Assembly (NCBI GenBank): GCA_963210315.1
Contig: OY723264.1
Coordinates: 1,922,001 to 1,986,000 of the forward strand
Reading direction: 5' to 3'
DNA: 64,000 nucleotides
Source: Rhynchopus euleeides
Taxonomy: Eukaryota > Euglenozoa > Diplonemea > Diplonemida > Diplonemidae
Of the stretch, positions 29,066 through 40,072 are shown piece after piece. Under the pieces are notes generated by a model, which searched no databases, was not told the DNA's origin, and saw only the letters and a list, made by a program, of their open reading frames with translations. The translations under genes and the position numbers were made by a program. The stretch's first letter is position 1, and each line of letters opens with the position of its first letter.

Positions 29066-31925
29066 ATGGCGACGGAGGAAGCATGCAGCGGGCTGTGGCG
29101 CAGCGAAGACATGCAGCTTGTCAGCATTGCCTTCGAGCGCGGTAGGGTTAAGAAGGACATGCTTGCCCTGGGCGAGCTCGGGTGCGTGCAGATGTGCGAC
29201 CTGAACCAGGACACCCAGGCATTCCACAAGGAGTTCACCTCGGAGGTGCGCAGGTGTGAGGACCTGAACAGGAAGCTGCGCTACTTCAAAGACGAGATGA
29301 CGAAGTGGGAGCCCGCCGTCGGGTGGGGCACCCCCCGCACCACAGGCAGCAGCGTCAGCCTGAATGAGAACGCCCTGGAGGAGATGGAGGCAGACGTGGG
29401 GAAGGTGTTCCCGGAGCTGCAGAAGCAGGCGACAAACTACGACATGCTCCGCCAGAAGTGGCTGAAGTGCTACGAGTCGTGGCAGGTCCACACCTCCGTT
29501 GACCTCGTCGACCTCTGCCGCAACGCCACCGACGAGGGTGCGCTGGGCGTGCTCGCGGGGACCGTGCCCATGTCCAAGCGGCACATGATGGAGCGCCAGG
29601 TGTACTGCGTCACGAAGGGCAACACCACGTCGCACTTCAACGAGATGCGCCACCCCAGCAGCTTCGACCCCAGCATGGCGGACGCAGCCTCGCTGTTCCC
29701 CTCGGATGACTTCGACAGGTTCACTTTCCTCTTCGTCTTCACGTCGCAGAGCATCGGGGTGCGCCTCCGCCGCCTGGCTGTGGCGATGGACGTATGTTCT
29801 TTGACTCCTCTTTTTGCCATGACTCCACTGCCTGTCCTTTGTGGCTCCCTTATGTTTGGAACATTGCTAAAGGCCACCAATGCTATCGGCACACTACACC
29901 GCCAACACTGCACAGGCACACGTGGTTGTGGAGTCCAGCCTCTCTGCAGACTCGCGGGAGGCAGAGGCTGACCGCCAGCGTGAGGAGCTCACCGACTGCA
30001 CGAAGATGCTTGCGGTATGGATGCTTGCTCTGACAGGCAGCGGGATTAGGCATGGTGGGTGGTGGTGTCAGTATCAGCCTGGGCTTGGGTTGGCTGTGTC
30101 ATGGCGGGGGCGGAGGCAATGGCTTGAAGAAGACGGTCATGGGGAAGGAAGGGTGGGGGGGGGGGGGATCCCGATTGCGATTCAGTGAGGGGGTTGCAGC
30201 ACCATCCCTCCCCGCAAACAGAAAGCGCGCGAGTCGACACGCGACCTGCTGCACCAGAGTGTCGTGCCGCAGCTGCAGACGTGGCTGCACACCGCTGTGG
30301 TGCACAAGAGTGTTGCGTACAACCTCAACATGCTCCAGCTGCGCGCCCACAGCGCTGTCGGTGTTGCCTGGGTGCCGAAGGTGAAGCTGCCGGAGATCAA
30401 GCAGACCCTTGGCATCGGGGCCACCCGCGCCGACACGGTCTTGATGGAGCTGGAAACGCCTGGGCACGTCATGCCGCCGACTTACTTCCAGACCAACTAC
30501 TTCACAGAGACCTTCCAGGGCATTGTGAACGCCTACGGTGCACCCAGGTACAAGGAGATCAACCCTGCCGTGTTTACGATCATCACCTTCCCGTGGCTGT
30601 TCGGTGTGATGTACGGCGACATCGGGCACGGCATCATCATCTCGCTGGTGGCGCTGCTGTTCATCCTCTACGAGAAGAAGCTCTCCGCCAGCCCTCTGAA
30701 CGAGATGGTGGAGATGGTCTTCGGTGCCCGCTACCTCCTGCTGATGATGGGCCTCTTCGCGACGTACTACGGCTTCCTCTACAACGACTGCTTCGGGATG
30801 ATGTTCGAATACTCTACCAGCTCTCTGCAGCCTCTGGCGGCATCCTCTTCCATGAACAACACGCAGGTCTGGGCGGGGTGCAACCAGATTGTGAACGGAT
30901 CCAAGACCCACTGGTGCCAGGTCTGTGGCTACGAATCGAGCGTAAACTACGACGGCGGTGCGCCATCCTTCGGTGTGGACGTCCAGTGGAGCGGTGCCGG
31001 GAAGCGCCTGGACGTCTACAACTCCTTCAAGATGAAGTCTGCCATTGTGCTTGGCATTGTGCAGATGATGCTGGGTCTTGTCCTGCAGTTCATGAACAAC
31101 CGCTACTTCAACGACTGGAAGCACATCTACTTCGGCTGCATCCCTGAGGTCATCTTCCTCTCCTGCACCTTCGGCTACATGGCCATCCTGATCATGGTGA
31201 AGTGGGCCAGCCCCTTCCAGGTCGCATGCAAGGTCTCCCTCCTGGAGACCATGGTCAACTTCTTCCTGAGCCCCACTAACATCAACGCCACCCTCTTCAG
31301 CGGGCAGGTCGGGCTGCAGGTCTTCTTCCTCCTCGTCGCGGTGATCTGCGTGTTCCCCTTCATGCTGTTCCCCATCCCCTACATCGAGTGGAAGCACAAC
31401 CAGGAGCACGGGCAGTCCCACGACGACGACGAGGAGGAGGAGCTGATGAGCGCGCAGCGCTCCATCCCTGTGGGCTCTGGGCACCCTGAGGAGGACGACC
31501 TGGTTGCGCAGCTGTTCCCCCCGAAGGTGCACGTTTTCGACATGCAGGAGGTTGTCATCAAGCAGATGATTCACGCCATCGAGTTCGTCCTGGGGAGCGT
31601 TTCCAACACTGCGAGCTACCTGCGTCTCTGGGCTCTCTCACTGGCGCACGCCCAGCTCTCTGAGGTGTTCTTGGAGTTCCTCATCATGGCACCTCTGGAG
31701 CAGACCTCCCTGGCAGTCCCCATGTGGTTTGTGGGCTTCTCTGCCTGGCTGAGCGCCACGCTGTTCATCCTCATCGGGATGGAGGCCCTTTCCGCCTTCC
31801 TCCACGCCCTCCGTCTCCACTGGGTTGAGTTCCAGAACAAGTTCTACATCGCAGACGGCACCCTCTTCCAGCCCCTCGACCTCGCTGCTCTCCGCAAGGA
31901 GGCGGACGTCGACATTGCTGCGTAA
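29066..31925 (+). CDS. V-type proton ATPase subunit a (3 exons)
   Basis: Exons 29066-29791, 29916-30014 and 30222-31925 join in phase 0 (donors GTATGT and GTATGG, acceptors CAG) to 842 aa, the usual length. The N-terminal half is the cytosolic arm (W-R-S-E-D-M-Q-L, helical stalk residues ~60-300). The membrane half starts at F-Q-G-I-V-N-A-Y-G, P-A-V-F-T-I-I-T-F-P, M-Y-G-D-I-G-H-G and has about eight segments. The key arginine R743 sits in S-Y-L-R-L-W-A-L-S-L-A-H-A-Q-L (equivalent to yeast Vph1 R735). Subunit a forms the proton half-channels of the Vo ring in vacuolar and endosomal membranes. A short acidic insert (D-D-D-E-E-E-E) is near residue 580. Exon 1 lies only ~115 bp from the LINE tail. 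Confidence 0.95.
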
Positions 31926-32309
31926 GCAGACCTCTCCAATGCCACCACCACCCGTGTTCTCCGAAGGAGAGAGAGGGTGAAGGCGATGACATGGAAAATA
32001 CCTTGGGTATGTTTCAGACACCGCAGCAGGGCGGCTACTGTGAAGGGAGAACCCCGTATGAGAATATGAGAGGGGTAGGGGGGTGAGGGGGTAGGGGGGG
32101 GTGTGTGGTTTCGGTGTAGATTTTTCTTGTCGTGCGGGTGGAGGCGGTGGAGGAGGAGGAGGGTGGTGGTGGTGGGGAACGAAGACTACTGGGCCTGAAG
32201 AGTCAAAGGGGGTGTAGGGGGGGAGGGGGTATGTTATTCTGTCTTTGCATTTTTCCGGTGTGATCGGATTGGCCCTGGCAATGTATTTTTTTTTGTTTGG
32301 GGTTTTCAA
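31926..32309. other. 3' flank of the V-ATPase gene; no feature
   Basis: GGGG and GGT runs and a TTTTCAAC stretch. The last eight bases (32302-32309, GTTTTCAA) are the target duplication of the following element. Confidence 0.6.
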
Positions 32310-32991
32310 CAGGGGTGGAGCTTGAAATTTGGGGTTGCGGGCTGGATCGGGTCAGATCGGGTCAGCCAATTTTTTCTCACTGAATGGGTTCCCCCCCGGT
32401 TCGTCTCAGAGATCAGTGCTCGGGCCCAGCCTCCCGTGAGGGTACCGAAACTGATATGCAGCCCCGGACGCGCAAGGACTTGGTTACAAGACAAACACAT
32501 GCCATAGGGGGGGTCTGGGGGGCGGAGCCCCCAGCCGCCGGAGGCCACGGTAGTGAACATCTGTGACTTGCGGGCGTACGGATTCTGTGTGAGTTGGCTG
32601 CGTCCTCCTGAGGATACTGAGGGCGGTCTGTACTGCATTCCCTGATGTAAAGGGCTTGGGTACAAGACAGGCACATGCCACAGGGGGGTCTGGGGGGCGG
32701 AGCCCCCCAGCCGCCGGAGGCCACGGTAGTAAACGTCTGTTGCACGGTACGGGTTGGGCAGCTTCATTTGTCCTCTATTGTGACTGTTTGAGGCCTGTGC
32801 TCATGTCGCTGGGGTCACTTTGCTCACGAAACGCCTCCTGGTCACCTTGAGACCCCAAGGCGAGGAGCCAACTTTTCCGGTTCCCCGAAAATCTATATTT
32901 TTTTTTCTTTTTACCCCTGACCTGATTTTTTGTGAGGGCCTGCAGAAAATCAGGTCAGCTGACCCGAAAAAACCCCCAAGCTCCACTCCTG
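32310..32991. mobile_element. hAT-type MITE, copy 1 (CAGGGGTGGAGCTTG ends)
   Basis: The 682-bp element has CAGGGGTGGAGCTTG / CAAGCTCCACTCCTG termini and a perfect 8-bp target duplication GTTTTCAA (32302-32309 and 32992-32999). CAGGG termini plus 8-bp duplication are the standard hAT signature. It contains two copies of the CTGGGGGG hairpin motif (32509-32565 and 32682-32740). Short subterminal repeats of GGTCAGATCGG/CAGGTCAGCTGACC are present. No transposase; the copy is at 36382-37041. Confidence 0.92.
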
Positions 32992-34740
32992 GTTTTCAAA
33001 AAAAAGTTGGTGGAAACAAAGGGGCGGGGGTCGGGTAAAAAATACAAAGTACGATGACTTGGCTGGCCACAGCAGAATGAATCCGTCTGGCTAGATGTTT
33101 CATTCGGGGGCCAATTCAGGAAACTGGGTCGAGCAGCCTTGCCTGAGAGAGCTTGTCGCTATCCATCCCACATACCCCCTCGCATGCTCCTTGCGGGGAA
33201 CGCCGAGTGAAGACCAAGCTGCCCGTTCTCCCTCCCCCCTCCCCCGGAAAACCTGCAAAAACTTTGTGTCTGCCAACTCTGCAAATCAGAAAGGGGAGAG
33301 AAGAACCAGCGGGTATTCGTCGATCGCGAGAACACCCGGAAAACCTGCAAAAAAAAACGACCCCTATTTCCCCCGTTGCTGTTTCCCTACCCCCGACCCC
33401 CTTCCCTCACTCCCCCCTAACTGCCCAACTGCAAAGCGTGCAGTTCTGCAACAGAGAACCAGAGATAGCGAGTAAACCAAAAGGGGGGGGGGGTGCAGTG
33501 CGGCTGGCAGTTCTGTTGAGCTGTGGGTTGCACTAACTCCACAAGAATGCAAAATAAAAATGCAAATCGGCGGATCCGAAGATCAGGACTGCCGGGGGGG
33601 GGGGGGGGGGCGCGCTGGGCCTGCGATGAAGCAAAATATATTCCAAAAAAAGTAACCGAAACAGATTGCAAAATAAACGTGGCTGGGGTGCGTAGGAAGG
33701 AAAAAGGGGAAAAAAGGCGGGGATGCTTTTGTGGCATCGCATACGTTGTTTTTTTTTGCGCGACTGTCTGTTTCACATTTCTGGGCGCCACGATTGGTTG
33801 GGGGGGGGGGTGGGGGTGGGGAGCGTCGATGCATTTGTTTTTGCTGTTGTGTTTTTTCATTTCCCCTTTTCGGCTTTTTTTTTCAGCTGGTTTTTTTGTC
33901 TTTCCATTGTTCCCAATTAGCGACCAGAGATCCCCCCATTCAGATTCAGCGAACAGCAATTTATTAACCGGCAGTGCCCGGTTCATCTCTGTTTGAAGTG
34001 GAGTTTCCCTCCGCCCCATCCCCCCCCGAACGCCCTCTTTGACTCTGGTTCTCAGCATTGTCAACACACTTATCGTACGATCTGTTTTGGAACAAGAGGA
34101 TTGCTCCTCACAAACAAAGAGGTCAAGCTCAAGGTGTGCATCTGGCGCCAGTCGCATCTGCGTGCAATATGGTCTGTATCGCAACCACCCGTGAATGCTC
34201 GTGTCCGTTGAATATACTGAAAAACACACGAGCTGATCACCACGTTCACAGACTCGATTGTTGGCTGTGCAGAACGCGCTTCACACTCTTGATGCTAATG
34301 CTGAACAGAAGCGCGCATGCCGCCGCATCCAGTTTCAACCTGGGAGCTAGGGGGCAAGGATTTTACCTAAAGCTGGCGCAAGCAAACTGATTGCGCCGTT
34401 CCGTACAACTCCCCACCCCCCCTGAAAGTGCCACCACCATCACGAATGCAACAGACGCACTCCCCCCATTTCATTCGTGTTGATTTTTGTCGTTTTTTTA
34501 TTACACATCCTTTTTCTTCTGCCGACTGTTTTTCACCCATGCCCCCCCCCCCTCTCCCCCTCCCCTCCTCCCCCCTCCCCCCACTTCCCTGCATCTGCTT
34601 CTCTCTATTTCCCCCACCCTTTCAGCTTGGTGCTGGAAGTTAAATCCAGATGCAGCTTTTGCACTGTCCTGGGTCCAAGCCGTGGGAAGTTCCCCACGCT
34701 TGCGATGGTTTTCTGTGCATGCGCATTGACACCAGAAGTA

Positions 34741-34803
34741 AGCGCCCCCTCTCACCAGGGGGCTCTACGAACACGGCCAAGATTCGTTCAAAATAGTTCA
34801 ATA
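34741..34803 (+). repeat. LINE 3' tail (5'-truncated insertion)
   Basis: A hairpin (GCCCCCT/AGGGGGC), then ACACGGCCAAGATTCGTTCAAAA and TAGTTCAA, the same order as at 28888-28950. Only the 3'UTR end is recognisable. Confidence 0.55.
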
Positions 34804-35085
34804 ATGGAGGCGGTTCTGGTGGGTGCGATTTTCATGAACTCCAGGGGATGTGGGTCGTGTTTCGTTGCCGTTGTTTCTCTTTGTTGATTTTGGTTGATTT
34901 TTTCTGTTTTTTTTTAAAAACCCCCTGGCCTGTGTCCCGACGAAGCAAAACCAAGCCGGGTGGCCACTGCGGCGACGCAGTGTCACAACGAGTGCTGGGG
35001 AGGGAAATCAGTGTTCAGGGCACCTTTTTTGTGTGAAACATAAGCCAAAAAAAATGCGACGCCCACCGCGCAGCCAGAGGAACAG

Positions 35086-35143
35086 AGAGGGCTGCTCGGA
35101 AGCACGGCAAAATCAAAAAAAAAACAATCAATCGTTCAAATCA
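35086..35143 (+). repeat. LINE 3' tail ending at element 35146
   Basis: GCACGGCAAAATC, an A-run and AATCGTTCAAATCA. The CACGG of the next element begins 3 bp further on. Confidence 0.5.
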
Positions 35144-35460
35144 TACACGGTGGACTCCAGCGGCCCTAGCGGGAGTCTGGGAGCGGGAGTCTGAGCGGGT
35201 GTCAAAGACTCCCGCTAGCGGGAGTCTATACTCCCGCTAGGGGGAGTCTGACTCCCCCTAGCGGGAGTCTTTTCACCTATTTTCATCCATTTTTCCCATG
35301 ATATAGTTACAGTCTACTGGCGTGGGGGGTAAAATCATGGTGGAAGAGGGATGGGGAGGGGCTTGTTTTGCTTCTGTCAGTTTCCCCGGACTCTGGACTA
35401 CCTACCTATCCTCCTGGTAGCGGCTACACCTGCGGAGGTGAGCGGTTAGAATTTGAGGTG

Positions 35461-36327
35461 TCAAAGTGCGGCCATCGCCTGTCGTAGTTGTGTTACACCT
35501 TGGGCAAGACAAGCCATCCTGCAGGCCTCATCTTCTTCGTCAGAACTGTCATCCCCCTCCTGCTGTGCGCGTTGGTCAAGCGTGCTCAAAGTCGCCTCGG
35601 ATGACACGAATGGTGTGAAAGTCGCCCCCAGCGGGATTGGCATTTTGCACAAGCAGAGCGATAATTTGCGGTGTCCTTCGGGGAACCGGAACAGGAAGTA
35701 GGGCGCGCTGATGGGTTCAACGAAGTCCTGTGTGTTGCAGTGCACAAACCCCTTCTGCAGCTGTGTCAACTGTGTGCAAAGAACATACACAGCCAATCTA
35801 TGAGCGTGTCGGGTGTGCAGACACGGACACAGGATGACTTCTCTATACCCGAGGATCCCGTCCTGCGACAGGTGCGCAACCTTCCAAGGCATGCCCGATG
35901 CGCGCCGCTTCTCTTCTGCCATCGCAAGATCTCTCTCGTAAGTTGCGGAGCTGGCGATTGTAACGGCATCTTTCTTGCGATGTCCGTTCTCTGCTTCTTC
36001 AAATTCGTCGTTGTTCTGCAGAGGCACTGCATCTTCTGGAGCCCACCAATGATGGAGACTGTGTACGTAGGCATTGCGCGTTGATCCCTTTTCGGCATGC
36101 TCCATCAACCAGTGAAATATATGCCCTGAGATCCGAGCACGCAAGAAGGGAATCCGGGCTGACTCATCCTTGCATCCCCAGAAGCGCCAGGGGATGTCTG
36201 CATACCGGAAATGCATGAGGTCTGCAAGGGAGACAAAGAGGTAGCGGAACAAGCCCTTGTAGGTGTGTCCTGTGACAGGCAAGCACGACCTTCCGGAACT
36301 GAGCACCTGTCCCATGCTGCGACACAT
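35461..36327 (-). pseudogene. Transposase fragment of the CACGGTGG group (C-terminal part)
   Basis: 288 codons open. It holds a V-H-S-L-x-H-W-W ... D-A-V-P-L-Q-x-x-D-E-F-E-E-x-E-N block that aligns with the transposase-like ORF at 54822-56012 (L-H-S-M-x-H-W-F ... D-A-L-P-I-Q-x-x-D-E-L-Q-E-x-G-N). The acidic D-E and following basic residues suit the third catalytic acidic position of a DDE-type enzyme; that is inference. The C-terminus is acidic. Its 5' continuation across the hAT MITE is in the same frame but meets one TGA just before this ORF's first ATG, so the gene is broken or a short intron was not seen. Confidence 0.55.
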
Positions 36328-36381
36328 TCAGTGCAAGGTTTGTACAGGTCTTGTCGAATATTTTTTTGTTGTCTCATCCAG

Positions 36382-37041
36382 CAGGGGTGGAGCTTGAAAT
36401 ATGGGGTTGCGGGCTGGATCGGGTCAGATCGGGTCAGCCAATTTTTTCTTATGGGTTCCCCCCCGGTTCGTCTCAGAGATCAGTGCTCGGGCCCAGCCTC
36501 CCGCGAGGTACCGGAACCGATATGCAGCCCCGGACGCGCAAGGACTTGGTTACAAGACAAACACATGCCGTAGGGGGGGTCTGGGAGGCGGAGCTCCCAG
36601 CCGCCGGAGGCCACGGTAGTGAACATCTGTGACTTGCGGGCGTACGGATTCTGTGTGAGTTGGCTGCGTCCTCCTGAGGATACTGAGATTCCCTGATGTA
36701 AAGGGCTTGGGTACAAGACAGGCACATGCCACAGGGGGGTCTGGGGGGCGGAGCCCCCCAGCCACCGGAGGCCACGGTAGTAAACGTCTGTTGCACGGTA
36801 CGGGTTGGGCAGCTTCATTTGTCCTCTATTGTGACTGTTTGAGGCCTGTGCTCATGTCGCTGGGGTCACTTTGCTCACGAAACGCCTCCTGGTCACCTTG
36901 AGGCCCCAAGGCGAGGAGCCAACTTTTCCGGTTTCCCGAAAATCTATATTTTTTTTCTTTTTACCCCTGACCTGATTTTTTGTGAGGGCCTGCAGAAAAT
37001 CAGGTCAGCTGACCCGAAAAAACCCCCAAGCTCCACCCCTG
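36382..37041. mobile_element. hAT-type MITE, copy 2, inserted in transposase ORF
   Basis: The same termini as copy 1, with a perfect 8-bp duplication TCATCCAG (36374-36381 and 37042-37049). It is 660 bp and shares nearly the full sequence with 32310-32991. It interrupts the - strand reading frame of the surrounding CACGGTGG element, so it arrived later. It carries the CTGGGGGG hairpin motif twice. Confidence 0.93.
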
Positions 37042-37265
37042 TCATCCAGTACCCTGATCAGCCGCATGGCGAGCCCCTTGCAGTCATGGAGTGCTGGGGT
37101 GACGTAGCGGGCATTGGGAAGCACACCTGCCAAGAGGGAGGGGTAGCCAGCCTCTTTCATCTCAGAGAGAGTCAGGTGCGGGTATCGATGCACCTGTTGA
37201 TACCAGCGTTCTTCTGGGATGTCGCACAGTGAGCATCGGTGCCCTCGCCCCCCGCATCGCCTCAT
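37042..37265 (-). pseudogene. Transposase fragment upstream of the hAT insertion
   Basis: About 75 codons starting M-R-R-C-G-G, with C-x3-G-H-R-C-S-L-C-D and a following H, a possible zinc knuckle. The frame continues through the target-site duplication into the 35461-36327 piece. The true N-terminus is not identified. It is probably the zinc-binding segment that follows the second catalytic acidic residue in related transposases. Confidence 0.4.
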
Positions 37266-37530
37266 TGTTGCCCACTGCTGATCTATACTCCCGCTAGCGG
37301 GAGTTGGACTCCCCCTAGTTGAGACTCCCGAAAAGGGTTAAACCCGGTAGTGGTACCCTACCCCCGCTGGAGTCCACCGTGCAAGGCCGGATCAGCCCAC
37401 GGGTGGGTTTGAGGAAGAAATCTGGGGGGGCAAATTTTGCTGCGACTTCCGGTTTCACCCGGCCGAACTCCAGCATCTATCCAGACCCACGGTGCCAAGC
37501 CGTTCGCCCGTGTCGCGATCATTCGCGGCT

Positions 37531-37911
37531 TCAGGCTGCCCCCGACGACACGTTTGTATCCTGCACCTTGCCATACTTCGCCTCCACCTTGTATATGACG
37601 GAGAGCGCCCTCCTTCCGCATCGTTGCGACTTCCCTGACAGCGAACTTATCCATGTCAGGGAAGACATGGCGATGATTGCGTTGGCCACCTGGGTGCTGT
37701 GCTGGTGGAGCTCCTTGCTCAACACCGTTGCTAGGAGCCTTCTAATGGATCCCAGTGTCAGCACACTGCCCCCTTTTTTAACAGGGAAGGCCGTGCAAAA
37801 ATCATGCACAATGTTCGTCGCCTCCGCAGCCTCGGGACTCTCTGCGCTCTTCTTCTTCTTAATCGACTTTGCCGCCGGCTTCGCTGCCGGCTTCGTTGTC
37901 GTCTTCCCCAT
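37531..37911 (-). CDS. Small basic ORF inside the CACGGTGG element
   Basis: 126 aa starting M-G-K-T-T-T-K-P-A-A-K-P-A-A-K with a K-K-K-K patch, then a helical region and a short C-terminus. The lysine/alanine/proline start resembles nuclear-localised, histone H1-like tails. It has the element's orientation and lies between its left internal terminal repeat and right terminus. It could be a second ORF of the transposon or captured host sequence. I recognise no family. Confidence 0.35.
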   Translation of the reverse strand: MGKTTTKPAAKPAAKSIKKKKSAESPEAAEATNIVHDFCTAFPVKKGGSVLTLGSIRRLLATVLSKELHQHSTQVANAIIAMSSLTWISSLSGKSQRCGRRALSVIYKVEAKYGKVQDTNVSSGAA

Positions 37912-38298
37912 TTTTGTGAATCAGGTCTGCGAGCTGGGATGGGTGGAAACGTCCGTTTCGTTTGGTGTGGCTGTACTTCAGTGACGAGTGCCACATTGCA
38001 TAGGTATCATGGGAAAAATGAGTGAAAATAGGTGAAAAGACTCCCGCTAGGGGGAGTCAGACTCCCCCTAGCGGGAGTATAGACTCCCGCTAGCGGGAGT
38101 TGGACTCCCCCTAGTTGAGACTCCCGAAAAGGGTTACCCTACCCCCGCTGGAGTCCACCGTGTACATGCATCGCGATCTGCCTGGGAGTCCCTCACGCGA
38201 GCCGGCGGTCAACCGATGCTAACCACGACAAAAATCAATACGACACAATACACGGGTGGGAAGTCTCACTTTTTCTCACTCGGTAGCGAGGGCCCCCA

Positions 38299-38517
38299 CA
38301 GATCGGTTTTGAAAAACCGATCGGTTTTGTCCTAACAAACCGATCGGTTTCGAAAAACCGATCGGTTCTGTTCCATCAAACCGATCGGTTTTGAAAAACC
38401 GATCGGTTTTGTCCTAACAAACCGATCGGTTTTGAAAAACCGTTCGGTTCTGTTCCATCAAACCGATCGGTTTTGAAAAACCGATCGGTTTTGTTCCAAC
38501 AAACCGATCGGTTTTGG
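38299..38517. repeat. Palindromic tandem array (AACCGATCGGTT)
   Basis: About eleven AACCGATCGGTTTT palindromes alternate with AAAA, GTCCTAACA and TTCTGTTCCATCA spacers, giving a ~41-bp dimeric unit repeated about five times. Each unit is self-complementary, so strands can form a row of cruciforms. It lies between two TA elements. Confidence 0.85.
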
Positions 38518-38590
38518 GAGTCGTTTTGGGGGTCGTTCCGCAGCCCTGGCCACCCCCATCCCCCCCTGCCCCCCCCCCCCCCTAGGGCTA

Positions 38591-40070
38591 CACGGTGGGA
38601 TCTTGTAAATTTTACATGTATAACTACAAGTATATACATGTATTATACATGTATAATACTTGCATGTCAACTATTATACATGTATAATACATGTATATGC
38701 CTGAAATATACATGTAAAATACATGTATATCAAGTAAAAATACAAGTATAATACTTGCATGTCAACTATTATACATGTATTTTTACTTGATATACATGTA
38801 TTTTACATGTATATTTCAGGCATTTACATGTATTTTACATGTATAATACTTGTCATGCAAGTATTATACATGTAAAATACTTGCATGACAAGTAAAATAC
38901 ATGTATAATACTTGCATGACAAGTAAAATACTGGCATGCAAGTAAAATACATGTATTTTACTTGCATGCAAGTATTTTACTTGTCATGCAAGTATTTTAC
39001 ATGTATAATACTTGCATGACAAGTATTATACATGTAAAATACATGTAAATGCCTGAAATATACATGTAAAATACATGTATATCAAGTAAAAATACATGTA
39101 TAATAGTTGACATGCAAGTATTATACTTGTATTTTTACTTGATATACCGTAAACGGAAAAAGGGTGGACCGTAAAAATGTTCCAAGTTCCCAAAAAAAGG
39201 CCAAACGTTCCATCTTTTTTACGGTCCACCATTTATTGGGACTGAATATGGAAAAGACAATGCGTTTTTCGCCCGCGGGCTGGTGGGTTGCGGGGCGCGG
39301 ACTGCGGCCTCCACGCCGCAGACACCCACACGTAGGCCTCCCGACCTCCCAGCTTTGGACCCTCCCTCCACCACCGCAACCAACACCAGCAAGAGAAGCA
39401 AGTCCTCCCTGCGTGTGGAAAAGGCACGATCACCACCACTCACCTCGAGACTCACCCACCACCACACCTCGAGAAGTGTAGTACCATGCAAGGAGCATTC
39501 CGGTAGAAGTAAAAGTAGAACCTGCTGCACGAGCCCACAAAAGCAGCCACAGTACGGCAGGGCGCGCAGACAGAAGCTGAGACCACCGGGCTCCCTCCAG
39601 ATGTAAATTCGTGAATCAGTGCCCGGAAAATTCAGGGAAATCGTACTCCTTTAGTGTAGTACACCCTGCAGTAACTGTGGGAGAACAGTTCCCGGACGAT
39701 GGTGAGCGCACACTCTGTGCTGAGGCCCAGTCGTACGATTTCCTTGGTTCCTTCGCGACGAAGTCGCGAAGGAACTCGTAAAAAAACCGCCAAGTCCACG
39801 ATCCCAACCGTAAAATAGGTGGACCGTAAAAATGTTCCAAGTTCCGGAAAAATCCCATTTGTTCCATCTTTTTTACGGTCCACCTATAGTACGGTTCACC
39901 TTTATTACGGTCCACAATATTTCCGTTTACGGTACATGTATTTTACATGTATATTTCAGGCATATACATGTATTATACATGTATAATAGTTGACATGCAA
40001 GTATTATACATGTATAATACATGTATTATACTTGTAGTTATACATGTAAAATTTACAAGATCCCACCGTG
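38591..40070. mobile_element. CACGGTGGGATCTTG element with nested MITE (complete)
   Basis: The perfectly inverted ends CACGGTGGGATCTTGTAAAT / ATTTACAAGATCCCACCGTG are flanked by TA (38589-38590 and 40071-40072). The interior is ACATGTA/AATACTTGCATG/TTTACTTGATATAC words in long inverted arrays. A family-B MITE is inserted at a TA within it. There is no transposase. The first eight bases equal those of the elements at 35146 and 54491. Confidence 0.88.
39147..39932 (-). mobile_element. MITE family B copy 3, nested
   Basis: CCGTAAACGG / CCGTTTACGG ends flanked by TA (39145-39146 and 39933-39934). It is reversed relative to the copies at 295 and 1446, and carries the inner GGAAATCGTAC-type segment in partial form (39640-39750). 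Confidence 0.85.
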
Positions 40071-40072
40071 TA

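Larger units (their letters stand above)
33000..35145. other. Intergenic with two LINE tails; no gene recognised
   Basis: Poly-G at 33595-33610, poly-C near 34545. LINE 3' tails at 34741-34803 (CCCCCT/AGGGGG hairpin, CACGGCC, ATTCGTTCAAAATAGTTCAA) and 35086-35143 (GCACGGCAAAATC, AATCGTTCAAATCA). The second directly precedes the TA-flanked element at 35146. No other feature is supported. Confidence 0.6.
35146..38158 (-). mobile_element. CACGGTGGACTCC element with decayed transposase (3.0 kb)
   Basis: The termini CACGGTGGACTCCAGCGG / CCGCTGGAGTCCACCGTG are perfectly inverted and flanked by TA (35144-35145 and 38159-38160). Subterminal GACTCCCGCTAGCGGGAGTC palindromes are clustered at 35160-35275, 37285-37320 and 38038-38120. 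The terminal block is repeated internally (37286-37382), which suggests an internal rearrangement. Inside, on the - strand, are transposase pieces (35461-36327 and 37042-37265) split by a hAT MITE, and a separate 126-aa ORF. Confidence 0.85.

Noticed and set aside
38299..38517. CRISPR array
   Set aside because: Units are palindromic with spacers that repeat, not unique; the genome is eukaryotic.
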